From Saprospiraceae bacterium (GTDB lineage Bacteria; Bacteroidota; Bacteroidia; Chitinophagales; Saprospiraceae), in assembly GCA_026982695.1 (NCBI GenBank), contig JALSGS010000033.1, positions 1 to 64,000 on the forward strand: a stretch of DNA of 64,000 nt, in the 5' to 3' direction. Made by a program: the position numbers and the translations under genes. Below are positions 17,479 to 25,967 of this stretch, piece by piece (position 1 is the first letter of the stretch; each line of letters begins with the position of its first letter). Below the pieces are notes generated by a model. That model was not told where the DNA came from. It saw only the letters and a program-made list of their open reading frames with translations, and made no database searches.

Positions 17479-18507
17479 ATGTGGAAAGATGCTCTTCGCT
17501 CTTCAGATATAGTGCCTGATTCGTTCAAGTATTTTGCTGCTTCAACGGCGCATTTCATCCATAGGTGGGATGGGGAGTCTATAGAAGAGCTGCCAGGACA
17601 GATAGTCTTACTGGGGTTGGATGCCGCCACAGCTGATCCGGTGCGGACGCAATTCTTTGAGTTGGCCTGGCATTTTGGCAAGGCCCAGCTCACTGACTTA
17701 GGCAACTTGCAGGCTGATGCGCATGAAGCATTAGCTATTGTATTAAGTCATGTGCGTCAAAGTGGTAGAATTATCTTGTGCCTCGGTGGCAAGCCCCAGC
17801 AATGGGAAGTGGCCTATGAGGTGTTAAGGCAAGCGAATGCCTATGCGCGCTTGGCATGGATCACTGGCCATACGCCTGCTGAGCGTCCTTGGCTCGATCG
17901 ATGGCTAAAAAGCACAGCAGCATCTGTAGAAGAAGGGCTTAGTCTCATCGGTGTGCAATACCATTTTTTGTCGCCTGGGCGCATGTCAGTATTGGCGGAG
18001 CAAAGGCTACCAGTAGTGCGACTCTCTGAGCTGCGCCGCCAAAGTGCGTTGGCAGAACCCTTTTTGCGCGATGCACACATGTTGCTTTGCACCTTAGGTG
18101 CACTCAAATTTACTGAGACTGCCGCTGCTTGCTCGTGGCCATCAGGCCTGACATTGGAAGAAGCTTCGCTGTTGGTGCAGTATGCAGCACTGGGCGAACG
18201 CATGCAACTGGCCTGTATTGAAGGCAGTGGGCAAATTGGGGCAGCTGCCCGATGTAGTGCTGTATTGTTGTGGTATCTCATAGAAGGCTTGATGCATCGC
18301 AAAGGTGACTATCCTCGGAATGAAGCTGTACTACAAGAGTTTGTCGTGCATGTGAGCGATCAGCTCGATCTCACCTTTTTCAAAAGTCGCCTGACGGGAC
18401 GTTGGTGGGTACGCCACCGATCGGGGCATCTGGTGGCTTGCACCGAATCGGACTATCGTGCTGCTGCTTCAGGTGAAATGCCCGTGCGTTTGTTGCAACT
18501 AATTTGA
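17479..18507 (+). CDS. Degenerate arginase/formimidoylglutamase-fold protein, metal ligands lost
   Basis: A 342-residue protein whose C-terminal half matches the Bacteroidota arginase-family subgroup often labelled formimidoylglutamase. It has LLWYLIEGLMHRKGDYP (about 261-277) and FFKSRLTGRWWVRH ... CTESDYRAA at the end, plus EEASLLVQYAALGERM. The catalytic positions are not conserved. Where arginases have GGGH there is LGGKPQQWEVA; the DxHxD segment reads WITGHTPAE; and the SxDxD segment reads LLCTLGALKF. Loss of most manganese ligands suggests a pseudoenzyme or structural role. The ATG at 17479 is preferred because an exact -7 box overlaps the earlier in-frame start. Confidence 0.72.
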   Translation: MWKDALRSSDIVPDSFKYFAASTAHFIHRWDGESIEELPGQIVLLGLDAATADPVRTQFFELAWHFGKAQLTDLGNLQADAHEALAIVLSHVRQSGRIILCLGGKPQQWEVAYEVLRQANAYARLAWITGHTPAERPWLDRWLKSTAASVEEGLSLIGVQYHFLSPGRMSVLAEQRLPVVRLSELRRQSALAEPFLRDAHMLLCTLGALKFTETAAACSWPSGLTLEEASLLVQYAALGERMQLACIEGSGQIGAAARCSAVLLWYLIEGLMHRKGDYPRNEAVLQEFVVHVSDQLDLTFFKSRLTGRWWVRHRSGHLVACTESDYRAAASGEMPVRLLQLI

Positions 18508-18687
18508 GTGTTGAATTAAAATGCGTGCAATTTTGGTATTTTGCAACCAGCGTTTTGCTTTATGACATCGTTAATTTTTAGCCAATGACAACCACTTGTT
18601 GTATTGGGGCGTTATCAAGTGCTGTGGTTGCTCATTTTGATAGATACACCTCCCAAAGCCAAATCAAAAACGACTACCTTTTGCTTC

Positions 18688-19941
18688 ATGAAGATCCTTC
18701 AGGTCTGCAAAAAGTTTCCTTTTCCCTTGAAAGATGGTGAGTCGATCGTGGTCACGCACCTTGCTCGAGCCATGCATGCCTTGGGCTGTGAGGTGACCTT
18801 ACTCACCATGAATACGACCAAGCACTACTTTCCATTGGCTGAGTTGCCTGATGACTTTAACCACTACAAAGCTATACATGCCGTTACGGTAGATAATCGC
18901 ATCACTTGGTGGGGCGCTATCCACAACTTATTTGAGGGCTCGTCGTATCATGCAGTGCGCTTTCAAAGTGAGGCTTTTCGCCAAAAGCTCATTGGACTAT
19001 TGCAGCGCGAGCAGTTCGATGTAGTACAACTCGAAACGCCTTTTTTGGCACCTTACATTGCCCACATTCGCCGACATTCCGATGCGATAATTGCCATGAG
19101 GGCGCACAATGTAGAGCACGAAATTTGGGAGCGTTATGCCGACAATCAGCCTTGGCCTCTTAGTAGCTATTTGCGCTTGCAAGCCACGCGCCTCAGAGAC
19201 TTTGAGCTGAGACATCTCAACGACTATGACCTGCTGATCAGCATTACTGCCCGCGATCTGGCGCAGTTTCGACGCTTGGGCTATCGAGGGCGGGCTGTAG
19301 TGGCGCCTGTTGGCCTCGACATACGCGACTATCACCCCGACATTTGCAGCTTTCGCAAAAAGCCACTAAGTGTTCAGTTTATCGGTTCTTTAGACTGGCT
19401 GCCCAATCGAGAAGGTCTCGATTGGTTTTTAGCATATGTGTGGCCCTTGGTGATGCAGCGTCATCCGCAGGCACGCTTTCACATCGCGGGGCGCAATATG
19501 CCTAGGCGCATCCGAATGCTCCACCAGGAAGGGGTAGTAGTACATGGCGAGGTACCATCGGCTACCGATTTTATCAATGCACACAGCATTATGGTGGTAC
19601 CTTTGTTCTCGGGAAGTGGCATGCGTGTTAAAATCCTCGAAGGTATGGCATTGGGCAAAGCCATCGTGACTACTAGCCTAGGATTGGAAGGCATAGATGC
19701 TCGTTCAGGTAGAGAGGTGCGCATTGCCGAAACGGCAGCTGAATTTGTCGAAGCTTTAGATCAACTTTTACTCAACCCTAGGGCAGCACTGGCACTCGGC
19801 GAAGCTGCTAGACGCGTGGTGGAGCAATATTTTGACAACCTGCATGTAGGTGGTACGCTATTAGAAGCTTTCAACAGGTGTATAGGGCATCAAGTGCAAT
19901 TTGCGCAGGTATATGCCCAGAGCCACAAGGAAGAAAGCTAA
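18688..19941 (+). CDS. Glycosyltransferase family 4
   Basis: A 417-residue GT-B enzyme that transfers sugars from nucleotide donors, probably for cell-surface glycans. The N-terminal domain starts MKILQVCKKFPFPLKDGES with the glycine-containing loop seen in GT4 proteins. The C-terminal domain holds the donor site: FIGSLDWLPNREGLDWF (about 232-248), FHIAGRNMP, VHGEVPSATDFI and VVPLFSGSGMRVKILEGMALGKAIVTT, the conserved E-x7-E-like region. The ATG at 18688 is preferred; upstream in-frame residues are not family-like. No polysaccharide cluster surrounds it, so its acceptor is unknown. A hairpin followed by T residues sits right after the stop. Confidence 0.9.
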   Translation: MKILQVCKKFPFPLKDGESIVVTHLARAMHALGCEVTLLTMNTTKHYFPLAELPDDFNHYKAIHAVTVDNRITWWGAIHNLFEGSSYHAVRFQSEAFRQKLIGLLQREQFDVVQLETPFLAPYIAHIRRHSDAIIAMRAHNVEHEIWERYADNQPWPLSSYLRLQATRLRDFELRHLNDYDLLISITARDLAQFRRLGYRGRAVVAPVGLDIRDYHPDICSFRKKPLSVQFIGSLDWLPNREGLDWFLAYVWPLVMQRHPQARFHIAGRNMPRRIRMLHQEGVVVHGEVPSATDFINAHSIMVVPLFSGSGMRVKILEGMALGKAIVTTSLGLEGIDARSGREVRIAETAAEFVEALDQLLLNPRAALALGEAARRVVEQYFDNLHVGGTLLEAFNRCIGHQVQFAQVYAQSHKEES

Positions 19942-19970
19942 AGCACCTATAGGAGGCCTTATGTGCTTTT
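19940..19970 (+). terminator. Intrinsic terminator after the GT4 gene
   Basis: AAAGCAC..TA.AGG pairs with CCT.AT.GTGCTTT across a three-base loop and ends in TTTT, directly after the TAA. Confidence 0.6.
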
Positions 19971-20005
19971 CTCACTTGTAGTTTTCCTGGAAAAAAAGAG
20001 TTTAT

Positions 20006-20048
20006 CTTGCCCCTTGAGGCAAGGCAGTGGGCTTTGCGGGCTTTTTTT
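20006..20048 (+). terminator. Second hairpin plus T-tract before the PKD protein gene
   Basis: CTTGCC, loop CCTTGA, GGCAAG forms a perfect six-base stem at 20006-20023, and a T7 tract lies at 20042-20048. The spacing between the stem and the T-tract is long for a classical terminator, so the call is tentative. Confidence 0.4.
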
Positions 20049-20072
20049 CTTTGTGCAACTTGAAATTTAGGA

Positions 20073-21149
20073 ATGCTTCTACGTTCCTCTACCTATTACT
20101 GTACTCATCTATGTGGATTGCTGGCGATCAGTGGCGTATTTTGGGATAGCATGATGCTTCCACATGTGGCGGGAGCTCAGCAGCAGATGCTCTACGACAA
20201 ATTCACACCGCGCCTTAGGGCGCGCATTGCTCTGGACAGCCAACAATGGCAGCCAGTGTATTTGCAGCTGGCCGATGCGGATGAGCAGGGCATGGTATTC
20301 GACTGCTTGCATCCTTTTGTGCTTCGGGCAGTGCACATTTATGCCGAGGCTACGGGAGCACGTATCGTCCAGTTGCAAGATGCAGAAGGCAAATCATTGG
20401 GTCAGAAGGTGGTGTTTGTCGATGAGACGGGGTGGGTGCGTATCCCACTCAATCTATCTGTACCTACAGGGCAAGGCTTGGGGTTGATTAAAGTGGGAGG
20501 CAAACCCCTTTTTGCCAACACATCAGCTATGACGGGCTTCCCTTTTGAGTTGGAGGATGTGTTGATCATTCGGGAAAGTACGGTCGATGAGCAGTCTTGG
20601 TCGTATCTCTACAATTGGGAAGTGGAATACGAAGAACTCTGTTCGCGCAGTGAAGTATTTGTACCTGTCGATTCCTCAACTACAGCTTTGGCAACAGCTG
20701 CTTTTGTCAGTTCGGCTGATACACTTGACTTGACAGATATGTCTTCAATGGTGTCTTTTACCGACTTATCGGAACATGCAGTGGCCTGGTTATGGGATTT
20801 TGGCGACGGCATTTCCGCTACTATTGCACAACCCAGTCATGCCTGTGATACGGCGGGCATGTATATAGTAAGCCTGTCGGTAGCCGATGGTATAGGCTGT
20901 GCTGTGGCTGCACTTGACACAATAATCGTGCTTGGACCTTTTGTCACCACGAGCTTGCAAGCTCAATCAGGAGTCACTGCTTATCTGGCGGTGTACGATC
21001 TGTTTGGGCGTCGTATGGCATGCTATGCGTTGCGTACAGGTAGTGAGATGCCGGTAGTTGTAGATGTCACACAGTGGCCGGCTGGTACTTATGTGGTGGT
21101 ATGGCATTCAGGGGCGGCTACAGCAGCTCGTCGTGTGTTGAAACAATAG
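20073..21149 (+). CDS. PKD-domain protein with T9SS type A-like sorting domain
   Basis: A 358-residue exported protein. A hydrophobic N-terminal segment ends near AGAQQ. A beta-rich N-terminal domain (about 40-190) is of no recognised family. One PKD domain follows (about 225-290: VSFTDLSEHAVAWLWDFGDG ... YIVSLSVADGIGC). The last ~70 residues read YLAVYDLFGRRMACYALRTG ... DVTQWPAGTYVVVWHSG ... RRVLKQ, the D-x-x-G-R and PaGtYvv pattern of T9SS type A C-terminal signals. It should therefore be secreted by T9SS and attached to or released from the surface. Its function is unknown. It is flanked by two glycosyltransferases. Confidence 0.8.
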   Translation: MLLRSSTYYCTHLCGLLAISGVFWDSMMLPHVAGAQQQMLYDKFTPRLRARIALDSQQWQPVYLQLADADEQGMVFDCLHPFVLRAVHIYAEATGARIVQLQDAEGKSLGQKVVFVDETGWVRIPLNLSVPTGQGLGLIKVGGKPLFANTSAMTGFPFELEDVLIIRESTVDEQSWSYLYNWEVEYEELCSRSEVFVPVDSSTTALATAAFVSSADTLDLTDMSSMVSFTDLSEHAVAWLWDFGDGISATIAQPSHACDTAGMYIVSLSVADGIGCAVAALDTIIVLGPFVTTSLQAQSGVTAYLAVYDLFGRRMACYALRTGSEMPVVVDVTQWPAGTYVVVWHSGAATAARRVLKQ

Positions 21150-21209
21150 TTGGTGGAGGTCGCATGTGCTGATACGGCGTGAGTACCCCACGGTGAAAGG
21201 TTTCGCTTC

Positions 21210-22334
21210 ATGCGCATTCACATTTTAGAGCCCTTTTTTGGCGAAAGCCATAAGCATTGGGCAAAAGGATATCAGCATCATAGTTGTCATGATGTGGAAA
21301 TTGTGGCATTGCCTGGCAGTTATTGGAAATGGCGCATGATGGGAGGGGCGGTATCAATGGCGCGCAAATATTGGGAAGGCTTCTTTTCGGTGCCCGATTT
21401 GTGGTTAGCAAGCGATATGCTTGATTTGGCCACCTTCCTGGGACTGATGCGAAAGCAAGCAGAGCGAGTGCCTGTTGTGGCTTATTTTCACGAAAATCAG
21501 TTGACCTATCCTTGGTCGCCTCATGATGAGGATCCACTTATAGGTAGAGACCTGCACTATGCTTTTATCAATTATACCACGGCTTTGGCAGCCGATATGA
21601 TATGTTTCAACTCTCAGTGGCATCGCGATGTCTTTCTCGATGCGTTGCCCAACTTTTTGCGGCGTTTTCCTGATCGGCGCGAACGGGGTCTACTCGAAGG
21701 ACTGCATCGCAAGGCGAAAGTATTGCCATTAGGTATGGAACTCAAGGCATTAGATACCTGGCGTGTAGCTCGACATGGGGGAGCACCGGTGGTGTTGTGG
21801 AACCATCGTTGGGAGTACGACAAAGGGCCCGAAGCTTTCTTCCAGGCATTGTTCCAGTTGGCCGAAGAGGGTATTGCCTTTCGCGTAGTGGTATTGGGCG
21901 AGGCATTTGCACGTACACCTGCAATTTTTGCGAAAGCCAGGGAAAAGCTAGCCGATCGCATATTGCATTGGGGTTTTGTATCCTCAAGGCAGGAGTATGT
22001 GCAGTGGCTTTGGCGTGCCGATTTGCTGCCGGTCACTTCACAGCAGGATTTTTTTGGCATCAGTGTGCTGGAAGCCGTATGGTGTGGCTGTAGGCCGTTA
22101 TTGCCCAAGCGCTTGGCTTATGTAGAGCACTTCCCTCAGCCTGAATTTGAGCCGCTTTTCTACGAAAATGATGAAGCTTTTTTGCCGCGCTTGCGACAGC
22201 TGTTGCAGCAGTGGCACATCGACACACAACAACACTGGCCGGCGAAGTGCCGCTGTGCCATTGCCCACTACGACTGGTCGGTGCAGGCACCAGCTTATGA
22301 TGCGTTATGGACTACCACTTACGAACGCAAATAG
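21210..22334 (+). CDS. DUF3524 glycosyltransferase, tRNA-queuosine alpha-mannosyltransferase-like
   Basis: A 374-residue GT-B protein of the DUF3524/GTDC1 family. The N-terminus is diagnostic: ILEPFFGESHKHWAKGY (about 5-21), then VALPGSYWKWRMMGGA and VVAYFHENQLTYPWSP (about 90-105). The C-terminal donor domain has VVLWNHRWEYDKGPEAFF and VTSQQDFFGISVLEAVWCGC. Family members QTMAN in animals and bacterial homologues mannosylate queuosine in tRNA-Asp, so a tRNA-modification role is plausible by homology. No queuosine biosynthesis gene is in the window. It converges on the SDR gene with a 16-base 3' overlap. Confidence 0.85.
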   Translation: MRIHILEPFFGESHKHWAKGYQHHSCHDVEIVALPGSYWKWRMMGGAVSMARKYWEGFFSVPDLWLASDMLDLATFLGLMRKQAERVPVVAYFHENQLTYPWSPHDEDPLIGRDLHYAFINYTTALAADMICFNSQWHRDVFLDALPNFLRRFPDRRERGLLEGLHRKAKVLPLGMELKALDTWRVARHGGAPVVLWNHRWEYDKGPEAFFQALFQLAEEGIAFRVVVLGEAFARTPAIFAKAREKLADRILHWGFVSSRQEYVQWLWRADLLPVTSQQDFFGISVLEAVWCGCRPLLPKRLAYVEHFPQPEFEPLFYENDEAFLPRLRQLLQQWHIDTQQHWPAKCRCAIAHYDWSVQAPAYDALWTTTYERK

Positions 22335-23077
22335 GAGGCGCCATTGACGTCGAGAATGGCGCCGGTGCAGTAGGCTGCCTCCTCAGATGCCAGGAAGAGA
22401 ATGGCGGCGGCAACTTCTTCGGGCCGGGCTACTCGACCCAAAGGGCTTTGTTGGCGTATAGCTTCACCTTGCGGCCCATATAAGTGCGCTGCTGCCATAT
22501 CGGTGTCGACCCAGCCGGGAGCTACTGCCGTCACAATGATGTGATGAGGTGCCAATGCCTGTGCTAAAGACTGGGTGAGCTGGTTGAGCCCCGCTTTGGC
22601 CGCACCGTATGCTGGTGCTTGCGGTTCACCGCGAAATGCGCCTCGTGAGCTGACGTTGACGATGTGCCCACCACCTTGATGCATCATTTGATGAGCAACT
22701 AAATAGCACATTTGGGCCGCTGCAGTGAGATTGACTTGCAGATGCTGGTGCCAAGTTTCCATCCATTGTTCGTAATTCATCTGCTCAATGGCGTGCAGCG
22801 CATAAATACCGGCATTGTTGATCAACACATCGATTCCGCCCAGCTCGCGTACCGCAGTCTCGACCACATTTTTGGCTACTTGGCGATTGGCAATATTGCC
22901 CTTGATGGCCAAATGCCCAAATCCTTCCATAGCCTGGATGGTCTGCATGGCGGCCTCTTTATTTGCCTGGAAGTTTATGGCCACGCAGGCACCTTCTCGT
23001 GCAAAAGCTATGGCGGTGGCGCGGCCAATCCCTCTCGATCCTCCAGTGATAAGTATGCGCTTTCCCGAAAATTTCAT
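22319..23077 (-). CDS. Short-chain dehydrogenase/reductase (FabG-like)
   Basis: A 252-residue classical SDR. The cofactor motif TGGSRGIGRA is at about 10-19, NNAG at about 88-91, the catalytic Ser in NVSSRGAF near 143, and the YGAAKAG Tyr/Lys pair near 157-161. The C-terminus ends in CTGAILDVNGASYLRS, like FabG-type ketoreductases. Substrate cannot be told from sequence; 3-ketoacyl or sugar alcohol substrates are common for this group. The gene is monocistronic on the minus strand and its 3' end overlaps the DUF3524 gene by 16 bases. Confidence 0.92.
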   Translation of the reverse strand: MKFSGKRILITGGSRGIGRATAIAFAREGACVAINFQANKEAAMQTIQAMEGFGHLAIKGNIANRQVAKNVVETAVRELGGIDVLINNAGIYALHAIEQMNYEQWMETWHQHLQVNLTAAAQMCYLVAHQMMHQGGGHIVNVSSRGAFRGEPQAPAYGAAKAGLNQLTQSLAQALAPHHIIVTAVAPGWVDTDMAAAHLYGPQGEAIRQQSPLGRVARPEEVAAAILFLASEEAAYCTGAILDVNGASYLRS

Positions 23078-23474
23078 ATGTGTTGGGGGTTATGCTCGGA
23101 ATAGCATGCCCGTTAGTTTGAGAAACCTTTTCCTCAATGCGATGTGCCCATCGCTTTGGTCTATGCTAAATAACCACTATTTGTAGATGTGTAGATGTTT
23201 TGTGTGCACTCCAATTTTCTTGCCATTTAAATAATAGTTACATGGGTTGATCGGGGAAAGTTAACGATGTTGTATTTGGGGCAAGACATGGCAAAGGGAA
23301 TGAATATTTTGCGATTGCTGTTTAACTTGTTGGTAATAAGTTATTTGTGTTTTTTTGTTGTGGGCTGTTCGTCGCTCATAGGGCTTTGCCAAACAGGCCT
23401 ATATTTGCAACTCTTTAGCTGGTAGAGCGTTTTGGCCAGTGTGAAAATCATTTTCCAAACCAAAAAAGTAAATC
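23078..23474. other. 397-base divergent intergenic region (SDR / trxA)
   Basis: No gene is apparent. It holds the trxA -7 box at 23400-23407 and T-rich stretches near 23345-23360. No -7 box for the minus-strand SDR was recognised. Confidence 0.5.
23400..23407 (+). promoter_or_regulatory. -7 box for trxA
   Basis: TATATTTG is an exact TAnnTTTG match, giving a leader of roughly 65 bases before the trxA ATG. Confidence 0.5.
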
Positions 23475-23807
23475 ATGGCATTTGAATTGACCGATGCAAA
23501 CTTCAAGGAAAAAGTACTGGATAACGAGGGTGTAGTCGTGGTGGACTTTTGGGCAGCATGGTGCGGCCCTTGCCTCATGATTGCGCCTGTTATTGAGGAG
23601 CTTTCGAAAGAATACGAGGGAAAGGCCTTGATTGGCAAGCTGGATGTAGATACCAATCCTGAAACGCCGTTAAAATATGGCATTCGCGGCATTCCTACTT
23701 TGCTCATATTTAGAGGAGGTGAAGTGGTGGACAAGCACGTAGGTGTGATCAGCAAGGCGGCTTTGGTAGAAAAAGTAGAGGCACAACTCGAGCAGCTGGC
23801 TTCCTAA
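23475..23807 (+). CDS. trxA: Thioredoxin
   Basis: A 110-residue cytosolic thioredoxin with the active site WAAWCGPCLMIAPV (CGPC at about 32-35) and the cis-Pro segment YGIRGIPTLLIFRGGE (about 70-85). This is the standard disulfide reductase used by ribonucleotide reductase, methionine sulfoxide reductase and others. Length and motifs are canonical, with no signal peptide. It sits alone between two intergenic regions of about 400 bases and has its own promoter box. Confidence 0.97.
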   Translation: MAFELTDANFKEKVLDNEGVVVVDFWAAWCGPCLMIAPVIEELSKEYEGKALIGKLDVDTNPETPLKYGIRGIPTLLIFRGGEVVDKHVGVISKAALVEKVEAQLEQLAS

Positions 23808-24222
23808 ACTGATAATAGCTGCAAGAAGATGGGTAACATAGGTGTATGGGTATGGCTGCCAGCGGCAGGCAGTCATACACTTGCGTTCTGTATATATGGA
23901 TCCTGCAATTTTGTGAGTTGAATATCTCAGTACATTGTGCGTTTGCCATGTGGGCGCTGCAGTGGTGCGTATCGTTGGGTGTTATGTCTTTGTAGCCTCG
24001 AAGACTTTGCATTAATGGCTTGCTTTTAAAGAGGGCTAAAGGTGTGGTGGTTATCCAGGTAAGATTAAAGTAGCCGAGTAGAGCGAGTCGCCCTGCAGCC
24101 CTTTTCTTTTGGATACGATTGAGTGAATATCGCAAAGTAGGTCCAATCGAAGAGCAGTAGTGCCACCTATATCTGTTACTTTTGACCGTGCTCGTGCACA
24201 TTGTTGAAAAAAACACGGCAGA
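23808..24222. other. 415-base intergenic stretch with an imperfect hairpin
   Basis: No coding frame is convincing. An imperfect inverted repeat lies at 23843-23879: outer arms TGTATG and CATACA, inner TGCC/GGCA around AGC. It may help end trxA transcription, but no T-tract follows. The osmC-family -7 box is at 24177. Confidence 0.45.
24177..24184 (+). promoter_or_regulatory. -7 box for osmC-family gene
   Basis: TACTTTTG matches TAnnTTTG exactly, about 40 bases before the ATG. Confidence 0.5.
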
Positions 24223-24648
24223 ATGACAGATATGCATATTAGACTCAGACGCGTTGACGAGGCATTTAAGATGGAAGCCGTCAATGAAGAAGGGCATGTT
24301 GTCGTGATGGATGGTGCTGAGACTATAGGCGGCAAAGGGGAAGGAATGCGTCCTATGCAGGTGTTGCTGTCGTCTTTAGCTGGATGTAGTACCATAGATG
24401 TAATACACATTTTGCGGAAGCAGCGCCAACAACTGGACCATATTGAAGTACAGGTGCGTGGTGCACGTGCGCAGGGGAAGGTGCCAGCTTTGTTCACCCA
24501 TATTCATTTGCATTATCGACTCAAAGGCCCCCTGAAAGCCAAGAAAGTACAACAAGCCATACAGTTGTCTATAGAGAAATATTGTTCAGTAGCTAAGATA
24601 TTGGAGCCCACTGCGCAAATTGAATGGAGTTTTGAGATTGTCGATTGA
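24223..24648 (+). CDS. OsmC family peroxiredoxin-like protein
   Basis: A 141-residue OsmC/Ohr-fold protein; family members reduce organic hydroperoxides with paired cysteines. The segment MRPMQVLLSSLAGCSTIDVIHIL (about 38-60) contains the first conserved Cys, and SIEKYCSVAKIL (about 118-129) the second. VQVRGARAQGKVPALFTHIHLHY is also typical. The set resembles the YhfA-like subgroup more than Ohr. An in-frame ATG at 24232 is an alternative start. metZ follows by 30 bases, so both may be co-transcribed from the box at 24177. Confidence 0.9.
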   Translation: MTDMHIRLRRVDEAFKMEAVNEEGHVVVMDGAETIGGKGEGMRPMQVLLSSLAGCSTIDVIHILRKQRQQLDHIEVQVRGARAQGKVPALFTHIHLHYRLKGPLKAKKVQQAIQLSIEKYCSVAKILEPTAQIEWSFEIVD

Positions 24649-24678
24649 TCAATTGTTTACCAGCTAAAGCGCATCGTC

Positions 24679-25851
24679 ATGGCCCGATTTGAAACCGAAG
24701 CTATTCGGCAGCAAATGCGGCGTACTCCTTATCGGGAACACGCCAGCCCCCTGTTTTTGACTAGCAGTTTTGTCTTTGACAATGCTGATCAAATGGCGGC
24801 CTTGTTCAATGGTGAAGCGGAAGGCGATATATACTCGCGTTATTCCAATCCCAACGTTAACGAGTTTGTAGACAAGGTGTGCGCTATGGAAGGGGCCGAA
24901 GATGGTTTTGCTACGGCTTCGGGTATGGCGGCAGTATGGGCAGGTATGGCGGCTTTACTGCATGCTGGCGATCACGTCATAGCTTCGCGTGCGGTGTTTG
25001 GCTCTACCCATCAGATTCTCACCCAGGTTTTGCCGCGCTGGGGCATTACGCATACTTATGTGGATCCTACTGATGTGGAAGGATGGGAAGCCCACATACG
25101 CCCCGAAACGCGCATGATCGTGTTGGAGACACCTTCCAATCCTGGACTGACATTGGTCGATTTGGAGCAAGCTGGTGCCTTGGCTCGCAAGTACCAGCTC
25201 GTGTTGCTTGTGGACAACTGTTTTGCCACACCTTATCTGCAGCGCCCTATCGATTTTGGTGCCGATTTGGTGATGCACTCAGCTACCAAATTTATGGATG
25301 GTCAAGGGCGCGTGTTGGGCGGTGTGCTGGTAGGGCGTAAAGAGCTAATTGAAGAGGTGCGGTTTTTCTGTCGTCACACGGGGCCAGCGCTTGCTCCCTT
25401 CAACGCGTGGGTATTGAGTAAAGGACTGGAAACACTGGCAGTGCGCATGGAGCAACATTGTACCAATGCACATGCCTTGGCCGAATGGCTCGAGCAGCAT
25501 CCGTCGGTAGCACGCGTGGCCTATCCCTTTTTGCCCTCGCATTCGCAGTATGCCTTGGCCAAAAAACAAATGAAGCGCGGAGGTGCACTGGTGGCTTTCG
25601 AGATCAAGGGCGGGTTGTCGGTCGGCAAGCGCTTTATCGATGCCTTGCAGCTGTGTTCGCGCTCGTCTAATCTGGGCGATGTACGTACTATTGTCACTCA
25701 TCCAGCTTCTACGACTCATTCCAAACTCAGTGAAAAAGAGCGGTTGGCAGTGGGCATTACACCTGGCCTCATTCGCATTTCGGTAGGCCTCGAACACATC
25801 GATGACATACAGAAAGACATCGAACAGGCACTTGCTCAGGCGTCGGGTTGA
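24679..25851 (+). CDS. metZ: O-succinylhomoserine sulfhydrylase-like PLP enzyme
   Basis: A 390-residue Cys/Met-metabolism PLP enzyme that makes homocysteine from activated homoserine and sulfide. It has SRYSNPNVNEF (about 54-64), ATASGMAAVWAGMAALLHAGDH, VLETPSNPGL (about 151-160), VDNCFATPYLQRP, and the PLP-lysine motif HSATKFMDGQGRVLGG (Lys at about 204). The C-terminus has TIVTHPASTTHSKLSEKER and GLIRISVGLEH. The pattern fits MetZ better than MetB or MetC, but the acyl donor cannot be settled by eye. It follows the OsmC-family gene. Confidence 0.88.
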   Translation: MARFETEAIRQQMRRTPYREHASPLFLTSSFVFDNADQMAALFNGEAEGDIYSRYSNPNVNEFVDKVCAMEGAEDGFATASGMAAVWAGMAALLHAGDHVIASRAVFGSTHQILTQVLPRWGITHTYVDPTDVEGWEAHIRPETRMIVLETPSNPGLTLVDLEQAGALARKYQLVLLVDNCFATPYLQRPIDFGADLVMHSATKFMDGQGRVLGGVLVGRKELIEEVRFFCRHTGPALAPFNAWVLSKGLETLAVRMEQHCTNAHALAEWLEQHPSVARVAYPFLPSHSQYALAKKQMKRGGALVAFEIKGGLSVGKRFIDALQLCSRSSNLGDVRTIVTHPASTTHSKLSEKERLAVGITPGLIRISVGLEHIDDIQKDIEQALAQASG

Positions 25852-25967
25852 ATGCGCCTGTTGTGCTCAACATAATGCTGCTTGCAAAGAGTGATTTGCC
25901 ATTTTGGGGTCGAGAATGGTGAGAAATCTTGTCCCAAAGAGAAAAGCTTAGTGCCTGTAGCAGAAAC

